Of a stretch of 15,000 nucleotides of DNA, positions 1 through 9,151 are shown piece by piece. The translations under genes and the position numbers were made by a program. Position 1 is the stretch's first letter, and each line of letters opens with the position of its first letter. Source of the DNA: Halisarca cf. caerulea (taxonomy: Eukaryota > Porifera > Demospongiae > Chondrillida > Halisarcidae); assembly GCA_963170055.1 (NCBI GenBank), contig CAUJGJ010000040.1:3740201-3755200 (forward strand). Reading direction: 5' to 3'. Below the pieces are notes generated by a model. It made no database searches, was not told where the DNA came from, and saw only the letters and a program-made list of their open reading frames with translations.

Positions 1-190
1 TTTAAGTATTGCAAATATGCAAATATTTAAACACGAAAATGGCCAACAGCTAAAACATATGAAATACATGTGCACACCCTGCGAAAATTTGAACACATAT
101 GGTAATTGTTGATTGTCATGATTGAAAAAAACTAAATTATTAGTAGTGCTAATTGAACTGTACGCAAATAGCGTTAATTTCCATTTTTTA
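1..190. other. AT-rich sequence where gene A exon 1 would be expected
   Basis: No NHR-coding sequence is recognisable. The last 57 bases before 191 are open in the expected frame but encode a low-complexity hydrophobic stretch unlike gene B exon 1, and a TGA interrupts the frame near 120. This is consistent with a replaced, displaced or decayed first exon. Confidence 0.4.
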
Positions 191-300
191 GTGAGCATGT
201 CAAATATGGACGCTCATATAAATAAGGGATAACTACGTACAACTGGTCAGGAGAGACTCGAGAAGACAGACTTTGTTAGAGTGTGTTCAACCCTGTTTAT
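191..300 (+). other. Gene A block homologous to gene B intron 1, with microexon-like 251-280
   Basis: From GTGAGC at 191 the sequence parallels gene B from its exon 1 donor (9852): a TATAAATAA-like stretch, AACTGGTCAG at 241-250, then a segment reading ERLEKTDFVR in phase 0 followed by GTGTGT. Gene B reads ERFYKTASDFVQ at the same place, a 6-nt in-frame difference. This anchors gene A's first intron and shows where its missing exon 1 should end (190). Confidence 0.5.
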
Positions 301-492
301 CCAAACAAATTATTAGTAGACATGCTTATTAATAATTTCAGTAATTTGTAGCGTGAACTTTGGTGAGGGTTTTAATTTGTGATTTGGCAGTTTTTATGAA
401 TTCATGGAGATCAATGCTAGTTCAAATTTTGCCTATATCAGATTAACACACAGGAATCCCACAAGGTGGGCTACATGAGCAACATTGAGCTA

Positions 493-675
493 CAGTAGAA
501 CTTGGATTATAGTAAGTACCCCCGAAGGACGGAAAAATAAGTACTCACTATCAGAGGTACTTACTATCCAAGGTGCTTTCAATGGTATTGCATGAGGTAG
601 GGACAGCTAGAGTAGTAAGTACTCACTATCCAGGAGTACGCACTAACCCAGGTACTTACTAACAGAGTTTGACTG
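493..675. mobile_element. MITE with pogo/Tigger-like ends and TA target site
   Basis: The element starts CAGTAGAACTTGGATTATAG and ends in the inverted form CTAACAGAGTTTGACTG, flanked by TA on both sides (491-492, 676-677). Both termini read inward to GTAAGTACC. Several inverted and direct copies of AGTACTCACTATC / GGTACTTACTA fill the interior, so the whole 183 bp can fold back. The CAGT...start and TA duplication resemble Tc1/mariner-pogo MITEs. There is no transposase. Confidence 0.65.
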
Positions 676-1465
676 TATATGAATTTCAAAGTGAGGTTAA
701 TTTTTTCTGGCTGTTTCATCTCTTCAACAACAGTTTAGGATGAATTTTGTTGTAGCATAGTATTCCTCAACATGTTTCCACAGCATGTATCAATGGCCAC
801 GAATGCATATAATGTCTATAACAATGAACCTGCAAATATTGGTAATGGTACATTCAAACACTGACGTCATTGATGAGGTGTGATATGACGTCATCCATAA
901 TGATCATGGCCATTTGTCATGACATATAAACTCTGCTGCTGGAAAAAAAGTTACATTAATTTGGTCGAAATCTCAAGAATTCATATTTTTAGCTATAATA
1001 TACTCAAAGTTATATTTAAGATTGTATACTTAGTCTTGATTTCATAGATTTGCCTATAATATGCTCAACATGGCTTTTACATTAATTTTAGATGGTCTGT
1101 GTAAAATCACAGGGCCCCATTTATAAGGGGTTCGATCAAACCCATCAACCCCTCTGCATACAGGCCTGTATATCACAAAATCTATGTTTTCCATACTTCA
1201 TTTCCAGCATAATAATACTCACCTGCTACGCAACAGTGTTGCAATGATTGCAAGATGGATTAACCCTCAAAAATAGAAAATAAGAATAATATTATAGTTT
1301 AGATCATTTATGTTCAATTTGCCAATCATTTCAATAATTGCCAATACCGATTCTAGAAACACATTCACCTAAATTTCCCACTATACGGTATGTGATTGAT
1401 TACCCACACGCGTGTGTGTTTGAGGAGACTATAAAAACGCAGTACATGTCAGTATGTATGTATTA
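676..1465. other. Gene A intron 1, unique AT-rich part
   Basis: Apart from the paired CRE palindromes I see only a weak direct repeat, CTATAATAT(A/G)CTCAA, near 1003 and 1056. No coding sequence is supported here. Confidence 0.5.
862..893. promoter_or_regulatory. Two perfect CRE palindromes (TGACGTCA)
   Basis: TGACGTCA occurs at 862-869 and again at 886-893, 24 bases apart. This 8-bp palindrome is the classical binding site of CREB/ATF bZIP factors. It lies upstream of gene A exon 2, with a TATAAA-like sequence about 30-40 bases downstream (926-931). It could be an enhancer or an internal promoter of gene A. Binding is inferred, not shown. Confidence 0.4.
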
Positions 1466-1605
1466 GTTGTATCCCTCCCAAGCAGGATGTGCAGCTCATG
1501 CAATCACACTTTTCCTTAATCACCGAGGGCATCAGCCCGAGGTGATTGAAGAAAAGTGTGAATATTGCATGTATGACTCCACATCCCACTTGGGAGGGAT
1601 ACAAC
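1466..1605. mobile_element. Long-hairpin MITE (about 60-bp arms)
   Basis: GTTGTATCCCTCCCAAG at the left is the inverse of CTTGGGAGGGATACAAC at the right. The arms stay complementary with few mismatches through CACACTTTTC and AATCACC to a short centre around GGGCATCAGCCC. Nearly the entire 140 bp is a palindrome, typical of a foldback MITE. It carries no coding capacity and sits in gene A's intron. Confidence 0.75.
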
Positions 1606-1659
1606 CAACTTGTGTCATGGGATGGTACTAATGAATTTGTCCTATACGTTGGATGACTT

Positions 1660-1750
1660 GATTGCAAGTGTGCTGTAGAGCTGAACCTTAATTGATTGCA
1701 AGACTTAGTGTGCTGTATAGTAAATCAAAAGTGTGCTGTAGAGCTTATAT
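1660..1750 (+). repeat. Short direct repeats AGTGTGCTGTA
   Basis: The motif AGTGTGCTGTA(G/T)AG occurs three times (about 1668, 1707 and 1732), twice preceded by GATTGCAAG. It looks like a small local duplication between the two MITE pieces. No function is apparent. Confidence 0.55.
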
Positions 1751-1794
1751 AGTCCACTTTTTTCCTTTGATCTACCTACTCACCATGACGCAAG

Positions 1795-1834
1795 TATTAG
1801 TTGTATCCCTCCCAAGTGAGATATGCAGCTACCA
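1795..1834. repeat. Solo arm of the hairpin MITE
   Basis: TATTAGTTGTATCCCTCCCA recurs here from 1461-1480 and continues into a GCAGCT match, about 335 bases downstream of the full hairpin element. It is a fragment or terminal remnant of the same family, ending roughly 75 bases before gene A exon 2. Confidence 0.6.
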
Positions 1835-1909
1835 TGACACAAATACTGGTATGGTCCGTGATTACTATGTAGATGTGACTGACAGTGTATGTTGTTTCCT
1901 TGATTGTAG

Positions 1910-2234
1910 ACCATTGGATTCACCAGAATCAATCCAGAAAACATTGATCTCGTTCCAGAGCATCCAAGTGAATGCTGGGAGAATGTGGACTATTGGATGT
2001 TCAGTGGCTCTACTGCACACCATGCTGGTATTCGACAGGCTCTCAGCTTCTCTACTGATCACTTAGTTAAAGGAGACTCTATTGGAGTCCAGGTCAATGA
2101 AAACGGTGATGCCCAGTACTATGTCAATGGACAGAACAAAGGAAGAGTGTTCCAACACCTACCCCAACACCAAGATCTGTGGGGGGTGGTTTTTATTGAC
2201 AGAAGTACAATAGTCCAGTCTGAATTTTGTTTTG
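1910..2234 (+). CDS. Gene A exon 2: C-terminal half of NHR domain
   Basis: The exon is 325 nt, the same length as its counterpart in gene B. It reads TIGFTRINPENID at the start, then KGDSIGVQVNENGD, AQYYVNGQNKGRV and DLWGVVFI. These are NHR motifs and align residue by residue with gene B exon 2. The acceptor tract and TTGTAG (ending 1909) are nearly identical to gene B, including about 70 bases of intron before them. The donor is G|GTGAGT at 2235. Reading through the donor meets TAA within three codons, so splicing is required to reach the kinase exon. Confidence 0.85.
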
Positions 2235-4809
2235 GTGAGTAAAGTCACTGTTTACGGGTTTTTCATGTGTTGCATGGGATTCAATGGAGTGGCACAGGTA
2301 CGTAGGTTAATATGTCCAATTAAACATAAAACGAAACTAAGGATCGATGTTATCAAAGCACTCCAGCAATAAAGTACCTTGTTTTGTGCGGAACAAGATG
2401 TATAGTTCTAAATTATAATTACGGTTAGACCAACGCTTGAACTCAGTGACACCTGTTTTTTGATCTGATGTAGATCCACCTGAGCCTAATCTATATTTTC
2501 ATTTGACATGCGGCATCTGCTGATATTTCACTCGTAATTCTGCTTGTGAAAGTTATAATTAGCTTTTCATTTGAAACGTTTGGAGATTGCATGTTCCTAA
2601 AGGACCACGCAAACCCTCAGATTTGACAAATGATCTTTTATATATAAATTTATTAATATTATGTGTGTGTTGTTCCATTCGTTTTATGTTACCTGTTTTG
2701 TGACAAGATGCATGGGTGTTTTTCTTGGATATTAAATCCGTGGAATGAACCAGTGCAATTCTTTTCTTTCATCTTAATTAAAAATTTTAATTAGTAATTG
2801 TATAATTTGTTCTGCATTTCGAGCCTAGCTATTTGTGAACATAATTACCTTGATTTCTACGACTGGCATTTGCAATCTTTGTGTTTTCACATAGGTCAAA
2901 AGGAATTAAGGTTCAATATTATATAGACAAACTTTCTAGTACTCGACAAGCCTAGCTATATATACTCAAATACAAATTAGTTATGTCCTTGCTTGTGTGT
3001 ATATATTTGAGTACAATTTGAACAGACTGAGTATCTCTCATTCTGGTATAAAGAAAGCAATGCAGTTTATTTAATATTTTACATAATGATTGTCCACCAT
3101 GATTATATTTCGGACATAAATAACCCGTGGATCCATGCTACATCAGGCTTCTTGACTGTTTTCAAGTTGGGGAGGGTTCCAGAATTTCTATAATTATTAT
3201 ATATAGACTCAGAGATTATAACCCTTAAATGACTGTCTATGTATTTAGCAAGATGTCTAATATGTTCTCATGCAGAATGTCTGATAATAATAATGATTAA
3301 ATAGTCACACAGTCCACTCCGTAGAGGAAAAAGTGGAGACTATGAAGAGCAATTAACCTCAGAAAGAGAGTGCGAGAAGAATTGACCTCCTGTATATACA
3401 TGTATGTCGCATTGTTGCTCAAACTTTGCTCCTTTAAATTGTTATTATTTAATTTGTCCTAGTTGCAATGCATGCATTTATTATGTTTACAGACTTAGTC
3501 TGTAGCTCTAGTGATAACCTTTCAGTCTTTCTGCATCATAGATCTGACAAGAGCTCAGATGTCTCTATTACAGGAGAAGGTGTCTAGGTTGGAGGTAGCT
3601 GTGCAGGAGAAGAAAGGAGTGGCAACTACTCCACCAGGTGGGGTCTCTCGAGGAGAAAGTGAAAAAACACTTTCACTCCGACAACAGCTAGCAAGTCAGA
3701 GGGAACAGCTGACTACTCAGGGACAACAGTTGGCCTCACAGCAAGAACATCTAGCAAATCAAGAGACAAGGTTGATTACCCAGGGACAACAGCTTGAACG
3801 CCGCCTTTCTGACCAGCAGCACGAGAACAGAAAGCTAACATCCCGTGTGGAAAATCTTACCAGACAGCAGGCATCTCTGCAGGACCAAAATCAGCTGCTG
3901 ACCACCCAAGTTCAGCAGCTGACCACCCAACTTCAACAGCTGACTAGACAGGTATCAACCCTGCACCAGCAAAACCGTGAACAAAACCAGCAGTTGACAC
4001 AACTAACCACACATGTTCAACAGCAGCGAGGAGAATTCCCGTCTCTCCAGCACTGCTGGAGTATTGCTGAACACCACCTACAGCTAACCACACAAGTTCT
4101 TGGTAGAGGAGCCTGGGGTGAAGTCAAAGTGGGTATCTACCAAGGTACCAGAGTAGCCGTCAAGAAGATACATGATGTCATCATCTCCAACCACAACCGT
4201 GAACTGTTTGAGAGGGAAATGATCATCGCTTCACGTGTCCGCCATCCACATCTAGTACTGTTCATTGGAGCAGTTACCACTGGAAACCTCACCATTGTCA
4301 GTGAATTGATGGAAACCAGTCTTCGCAAGCTGCTTGAAGAGAACAAATTGAAAATATCCAACCTCCATCCGATCAGCAAAGATATCGCCTGTGCTCTAGC
4401 CTACCTCCATTCTCTTCCAGATCCAATTGTTCATCGAGATGTCAGCAGTGCCAATGTTCTCCTCAATGCCAAGCAAGACGGCTGGTGTGCTAAACTGAGT
4501 GATTTTGGATCTGCCAACTTCCTGGCTAAGCTTGTTACCATAGCTCCTGGAGCTGTCATCTACTCAGCTCCTGAAGCACTTGATCCACGGCAGCAGGGTC
4601 CAAAGATGGATGTCTACAGTTTTGGCATTCTTCTCTATGAGATGTGTGTTGGTAAGCTCATTGACCAACACAATCTCCAAACCACAAGAGCAACTATTGA
4701 TAACTGTACCAACCAGGGGAAGAAATTCCTTGGTAACTTTGCTTCGAGATGCACTGAGACCAATCCTGATAAGAGACCCGACATGGCCGACTTTGTGAAG
4801 CAGGTCTAA
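1910..4809 (+). CDS. Gene A: NHR - coiled coil - TKL-like kinase, 5' part not found
   Basis: This is the upstream paralogue, supported as join(1910..2234, 3542..4809), 530 codons plus stop, with an open 5' end. It holds the second half of an NHR domain, a long Gln-rich coiled coil and a complete kinase domain. Splice phases match gene B: exon 2 enters at phase 0 and intron 2 is phase 1. No exon 1 like that of gene B is visible upstream. The region homologous to B's intron 1 starts near 191 and is preceded by unrelated AT-rich sequence. Either exon 1 lies outside the window, or it is very diverged, or the gene is a 5'-truncated copy. Open frames and intact catalytic residues in exons 2-3 argue against an old pseudogene. 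AATAAA follows the stop codon by about 50 bases. Confidence 0.75.
2235..3541 (+). other. Gene A intron 2
   Basis: This is a phase-1 intron with donor GTGAGT and acceptor CATCATAG. It is AT-rich. Besides the inserted segment it holds a short inverted repeat (TACTCAAATA near 2962, inverse near 3003) and an ATGTCTAATA...AGAATGTCT motif near 3253-3282 that also appears near 8233-8258. No additional exon is supported. Confidence 0.7.
2304..3126. mobile_element. Probable 0.8-kb non-autonomous element in gene A intron 2
   Basis: Intron 2 of genes A and B align just after the donor (TCAATGGAGTGG against TCAATTGAGTGG) and again at the identical 17-mer CTTCTTGACTGTTTTCA (3148-3164 and 10558-10574). 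Gene A has about 840 extra bases between these points. The ends of the extra segment form imperfect inverted repeats (AGGTTAATATGTCC at 2304 and GGACATAAATAACC ending 3125). No coding sequence is visible. A clear target duplication was not found. Confidence 0.4.
3542..4809 (+). CDS. Gene A exon 3: coiled coil and kinase domain
   Basis: The acceptor is CATCATAG ending at 3541; the split codon G|AT gives Asp, then LTRAQMSLLQEKVSRLE. The upstream TTTCAG at 3521-3525 would break phase, so I reject it. The coiled coil runs to about 4070 and includes a run of 7-residue QQLTTQV-type repeats. The kinase has GRGAWGEV from 4102, VAVKK with Lys codon at 4162, HRDVSSAN with Asp codon at 4438, DFG at 4501, APE ending 4575, and stop TAA at 4807-4809. 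The kinase region is nearly identical to gene B in DNA and protein, while the coil differs by large in-frame length changes. All key catalytic residues are kept, so it would be an active kinase if expressed. Confidence 0.9.
3892..3954 (+). repeat. 21-bp tandem repeat encoding coiled-coil heptads
   Basis: There are three consecutive 21-nt units (3892-3912, 3913-3933, 3934-3954) encoding QLLTTQV, QQLTTQL and QQLTRQV. Each unit is exactly one coiled-coil heptad, so copy-number change would lengthen the rod without disturbing its register. Gene B lacks this array, which accounts for part of its shorter coil. Confidence 0.8.
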
Positions 4810-4857
4810 ATTCTATTTTAATTATAGTTGCAGAATCAATGTCTTTGAGTGTGTATG

Positions 4858-4863
4858 AATAAA
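4858..4863 (+). terminator. Polyadenylation signal AATAAA of gene A
   Basis: A canonical AATAAA lies 49 bases after the gene A stop codon and is followed by T/GT-rich sequence (TTTTGTTGCATTTGTC), the usual setting for cleavage about 10-30 bases downstream. Gene B shows no equally clear AATAAA in the first 200 bases after its stop. Confidence 0.7.
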
Positions 4864-5244
4864 TTTTGTTGCATTTGTCGTAAGCACAATCACTCAGTAT
4901 CACTGTCAGTGAATCCCTCGACTATTTAGTATGATACGCAGGTATGTTATGGCACTTTTCGCCATAAAACAAAATGGCTGCCGCTTTCGAATGGCTTGTA
5001 TAAAATGCCTTGTTTTCTCTTCCTGAAGGTGGAAAGACTCAAGAAAACATCTAGATAGTATTTCGAACATTCCTAGTTTGTGCATAAGTAATTTAAAGAG
5101 CCAAAAACATATCGTACGTGTTGTACATGGTCGATTTTTAACCATACCAAAATAAGGAAAAAACGCAAAAGGCGCGGGTCTAGACATCTGAATTTAAACG
5201 CGCAAGTCAATTCAGAAGACAGAGCATGTCCAAATCTTACTTTT
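4864..5244. other. Intergenic DNA downstream of gene A
   Basis: No gene is recognisable. TTTTCGCCATAAAA occurs at about 4957 and again at about 5451, bracketing the inverted repeat at 5245-5375, so these may be outer parts of one repeat element. The open frames on both strands are short and resemble nothing known to me. Confidence 0.45.
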
Positions 5245-5375
5245 CTGATTTGGGGAAAATGCTGCTCCATTCCACGGCTGTTATGTCCACGGATTTCTGA
5301 TCAAAAAGAACGGCTATAGCAACAAGTGGCTGCGCATAAACTGAAGGAATGGACCGACAATCTTCCCCAAATCAG
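5245..5375. repeat. Inverted repeat, about 30-bp arms
   Basis: CTGATTTGGGGAAAATGCTG at 5245 and the inverse of the 5346-5375 segment (reading CTGATTTGGGGAAGATTG) match at most positions and both end in CCATTCC. About 72 bases separate the arms. It could be a decayed MITE or a structured intergenic sequence. Confidence 0.6.
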
Positions 5376-6874
5376 AATTTGAAGTTCAGTCCTTCAGCGA
5401 TATTCTAACACAGTTTTAAGTATCTACGTAGAGATCTAGACCTGCGCCTTTTTCGCCATAAAATCCTTGTGGGCTGAAGTGCTTCTTTAGGCCTTTGTCA
5501 CACGATATCACATGTCCACAGAGGTAAACTCTTCAAATACTCGCGTGTTTCAGCCTATAATGACGTATAATAGTCGTGTTTAAGCTGTGGTCACATGGCC
5601 AAACCGTGATAAACTGTCTGAGGCGCAATAATCTAATCGCATAGCTTGTTAAACCACAAAACGCCCCCTTTTAGCCTCAATTCTGCCATAACATACCTGC
5701 GTAGTCGCTTTAAGCACAAATCACTTGTCTTTATGGTTATATTAATTTTTGTGTCAGCATGCATTGTATTCATGACACTCCTAATAATTATTATAGTTGT
5801 CAAGTGACTGATGTGCATTTCCTCATGATTCTTCACTCTGTCATAAGCTATAATTGGCATGTGACCCAATTATATAATTAACTGACTGTATTATTATACA
5901 ATTATATCAGATTCTCCTTTTATCTTCAATAATCATGCACTTTGTCTATATGTTCATACTTCACCTGACATTTTCCTTTATCTGTCATTTAGTGTGGTGC
6001 ATGCATATATGTACGCTAATTATGAAAATATGTCATTTTTTAATCAAAATTACATTGTGATGTGATCGTGACATTCACATTATAATTGAATATTTAATTT
6101 ATTATTCCAATGAGAGAATTAAATATGAAAAGTATAACTTTGCACACTTCCAAAGTATAGGCCTAGGTATAAACAATCTATGGTGAGACTCGTGAAATTT
6201 CATTCGCGAACTTTTCTGCTTATATACCCTGCAGTTTTGACCCTAATTGATGAAATTTAATGTTTGCAAATAATATTATTTCCCGATTTAGGGGATATAT
6301 AGGCTCATTGGCTTATATTATATTATCTAGCCTGTAACGTAAAGTATACATACAAACAAGCTCCTAGCTGGCAAGGCAGATCGACCATCACCCGCCCCCC
6401 TCTTCCCCCATCACTACCACCATAGGTATATAGTCACCGAAACAGAATTTAAAGTAAAGCCAGGTAAATGTTATATATGCATGATTAAACATAGTAAATT
6501 ATCTTATGTAGCAGCTAGTATAAGATTGTCATGACATTGTGTAATCGCAGGTTTCCTGGATAACCAACCAATGGCTGCATGAAAGGGCATCTCCCTTCTT
6601 GATCAGAAATACAATTGAGATCACAATAATAAAATTTAGTTATTGACAATCATGCTATTCAATGACATGTAAAATAATTTATGATTGATCGCTGTGATGC
6701 ATAACTTTCAGTATGCAATACATTGTAATTATACATGCCAGCTGGACTTTAACCGATTAATATAGCATGGAAGGGATAATATATATTAGCACACATGCAG
6801 CTATTTGTATTTCTGTTGCAAAAGCATGATACGGTCATATGTATCACATCACTCACTGATCGTAGCTTGTTTAG
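5376..6874. other. AT-rich intergenic stretch without supported genes
   Basis: Many TAATTAT/ATTATA runs are present, with stops in all frames. A GTGAAATTTCATTCGCGAAC segment near 6190 and a partly similar TGATGAAATTTAATGTTTGC near 6249 may be relics of a dispersed repeat. A C-rich patch at 6390-6420 resembles the middle of the SINE-like sequence at 7545-7575. Nothing else is supported. Confidence 0.5.
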
Positions 6875-7050
6875 AAGGGTGGTGGCTTACTCACTGGATT
6901 GATGAAGAGCTGCAGTGAATGCTGGGCAATGGGATAGATTAAGGCCCATTTTCCGGCAACAATGGGGCTTGTCTGCAACCCACCTGCAGCTGTCACCACC
7001 ATGCAAGAGAGAATTAACTTGGAAACGCGAAGAAGGACCTCTACAGCTAT
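6875..7050 (+). mobile_element. Degenerate SINE-like copy
   Basis: The segment AACTTGGAAACGCGAAGAAG with following GACCTCTACAGCTATA parallels AACTTGGAAACAGATGAGAA and GACCTATATAAAA in the better-preserved element downstream, and the order of CACCA-type blocks before it is similar. The head (GGTGGCTTACTCACTGG) is a weak match to a tRNA A box. It is probably an old copy of the same family. Confidence 0.4.
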
Positions 7051-7217
7051 ACCAAGCTGATCAACACGTATGTACACATGTACACTGTACCAAGCTGATC
7101 AACATGTACACTATGTACACAGTCATGTACACTATACCAAGCTAATCAACATGTACACTATGTACACATGTACACTATATACCAAGCTGATCAACATGTA
7201 CACTATGCACTTGTACA
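7051..7217 (+). repeat. Minisatellite, about 38-47 bp unit, four copies
   Basis: Units begin ACCAAGCTGATCAAC (one has GCTAATC) at 7051, 7089, 7136 and 7181, each followed by ATGTACACTATGTACACATG-type palindromic sequence. Unit lengths vary (38, 47, 45 and a partial fourth). The array starts exactly at the end of the degenerate SINE-like copy. Confidence 0.8.
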
Positions 7218-7449
7218 GTTGACCTGAGAGACCTAGCACTCTATTGCCAAGATGTAATAAAATTCAAATTTAAAATCGAACATACATGCATGGCCATACT
7301 ACTAGAGACAGAAGCCCCTTTTGTCTCCACTAGTTAGTTCTATAATTTTGTGGCTATTATTGGACTATGTATACCTGTATAATATATACTAGTGATTTTG
7401 ATGTCAGTTTATCACATTAGGTAAGATTAAATTTATATGCACAACTAAC

Positions 7450-7773
7450 GGGGGGGTACTGGTGGCTCAGTAGGTCAGCACTGAAAGCTAAGCAGTGGGC
7501 AGAGGGCACCACCTCAATTGTGTATCATTTGGTGTTTTTCCTTGCACCCCCTCCCCCCTCCCATGCACCATCATCACCAACAACAACTTGGAAACAGATG
7601 AGAAGATGACCTATATAAAATATGGATTGCAGCCACTGCACTAATTTTAATTTAATTCAATTTGATTTAATTTAATTGTGTATGTGAGTGAGTGTGTGGG
7701 ATACTTGTGGCCTTAGGAGTAGCCTCAGGCTGATGGCCCACCCAGTTAAAATGAAGAAAATATTATTATTATT
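7450..7773 (+). mobile_element. tRNA-derived SINE-like element
   Basis: The head GGGGGTACTGGTGGCTCAGT contains a perfect tRNA-type A box, TGGCTCAGTAGG (7463-7474). A clear B box is not visible. The 3' part (GGCCTTAGGAGTAGCC, GGCTGATGGCCCACCCAG) ends in an ATT-repeat tail. AACTAA flanks both sides (7443-7448, 7774-7779), a possible short target duplication. No coding capacity. An internal AT-rich block at 7643-7679 may be later expansion. Confidence 0.5.
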
Positions 7774-7910
7774 AACTAAAATGATATTATGTTGTACATT
7801 TATGCATACTGGCATTATAGAAGTATCTCGCATAATTATTATTGTTTGATTGCTGCCTGCATGCATGCATGTGTGCGTATGTGTATGAGATTGCCATGTA
7901 TGCATGTGTG

Positions 7911-7935
7911 TAGGTGTAGGAACCAGGGGGGGGGG
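7911..7935. repeat. Poly-G repeat end, TAGGAACCAGGGGG type
   Basis: GTGTAGGAACCAGGGGGGGG resembles the inverse of CCCCCCTGGTTCCAAAGCCTA at 12321-12341 and the GGCGTAGGAAC at 12165. It is likely a terminus of the same dispersed repeat. A run of ten G follows. Confidence 0.5.
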
Positions 7936-8265
7936 CAGGTGGGTCATAAATCTGGTGTAGCTATCCCACTCCTTGCTCAGGTATTTTTATCAGTAGCCGA
8001 AAATGGCCGAGCGAAGAATGACTAGGGGTCCATGGGGGTCAAGTATCATTTGTGTGTTTAACAAAAATTATTTCATTTCTGTGTACATAATACTTTTAAT
8101 ACACATGCTCCATGTAGAATCTTCCGCCTCCTTACTTGTGTGAGTGCTCCTATGCCCCTTATGTGATCACTGGACCACCTGCAAGACCACTGTCAGTGCA
8201 TGAGCCAAATGGGCTGAATCCGTAGGGGCATCATGTCTAATAATGTCTCAGAATGTCTAACATAT

Positions 8266-8266
<1 letters not shown>
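7936..8266. other. Unique intergenic stretch
   Basis: No gene, RNA or clear repeat is recognised. It ends in ATGTCTAATAATGTCTCAGA, which is shared in part with gene A intron 2. Confidence 0.4.
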
Positions 8267-8333
<67 letters not shown>

Positions 8334-8338
8334 ACACA

Positions 8339-8386
<48 letters not shown>
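8267..8386 (+). repeat. (CA)n microsatellite
   Basis: About 120 bp of nearly pure CA dinucleotides with single TC and TA interruptions. The His-Thr open frames it generates are repeat artefacts. Confidence 0.97.
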
Positions 8387-8388
<2 letters not shown>

Positions 8389-8644
8389 CTGGCACACAAC
8401 TTTCGGCCAATATATTATTACAATATGATGAAAATTTGTAAAAGATAACCACAAGTATTAGCTATCACTGCTAAAATATTGTAAATTCGCACAAAACCTA
8501 ACCAAATGGTCCCAATCGCTGCCTGCATTGGCCACCTGTTGAATTTGTAAACATATACATTGGTGAATGTTGCTTGGTAATCATGGCAATGATAAGTGGG
8601 TACCTGATGTGTGTGTGCATGTACACACACATGCATGAACATGG
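8387..8644. other. Unique spacer between CA arrays
   Basis: About 220 bases of non-repetitive sequence and a mixed TG/CA junction (GTGTGTGTGCATGTACACAC at about 8610). No gene is supported. Confidence 0.5.
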
Positions 8645-8654
8645 ACACACACGC

Positions 8655-8715
<61 letters not shown>

Positions 8716-8744
8716 CACATGTACATTCCCACAAACACACATGC

Positions 8745-8817
<73 letters not shown>

Positions 8818-8833
8818 TATGTATTTATTACAT

Positions 8834-8888
<55 letters not shown>

Positions 8889-8908
8889 CACACACACACG
8901 CACACAAC

Positions 8909-8943
<35 letters not shown>

Positions 8944-8963
8944 CACACACTCACACACAGTCA

Positions 8964-9042
<79 letters not shown>

Positions 9043-9118
9043 GCACACAACACACACACACACACACTCACACACACACACACTCTCACACACACACACA
9101 CACTCACACACACACACA

Positions 9119-9149
<31 letters not shown>
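8645..9149 (+). repeat. Compound (CA)n microsatellite, about 0.5 kb
   Basis: Long CA runs are broken by GCA, TCA, AACA and two short unique islands (about 8719-8733 and 8813-8834). The interruptions ACACGCACACAACACAC and TCACAC recur. The His/Thr and Cys/Val open frames on either strand are by-products of the repeat. Confidence 0.97.
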
Positions 9150-9151
9150 CA

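Noticed and set aside
1692..2066. 124-codon plus-strand frame overlapping gene A exon 2
   Set aside because: It reads exon 2 in the wrong frame; the NHR frame with matching splice sites explains the conservation.
3521..3525. TTTCAG as acceptor of gene A exon 3
   Set aside because: It would give phase 0 against a phase-1 donor; the CATCATAG site ending 3541 keeps the frame and matches gene B.
4137..4379. Minus-strand open frames opposite the kinase exons (also 12996-13184 and 13386-13589)
   Set aside because: They are antisense shadows of the conserved kinase sequence with no domain signal of their own.
4906..5869. Minus-strand open frames in the intergenic region
   Set aside because: They are short, have no recognisable domain or splice support, and overlap repeat-like sequence.
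7450..7530. A functional tRNA gene
   Set aside because: Only an A box is convincing; no B box or cloverleaf acceptor pairing is visible, and the sequence continues into a SINE-like body.
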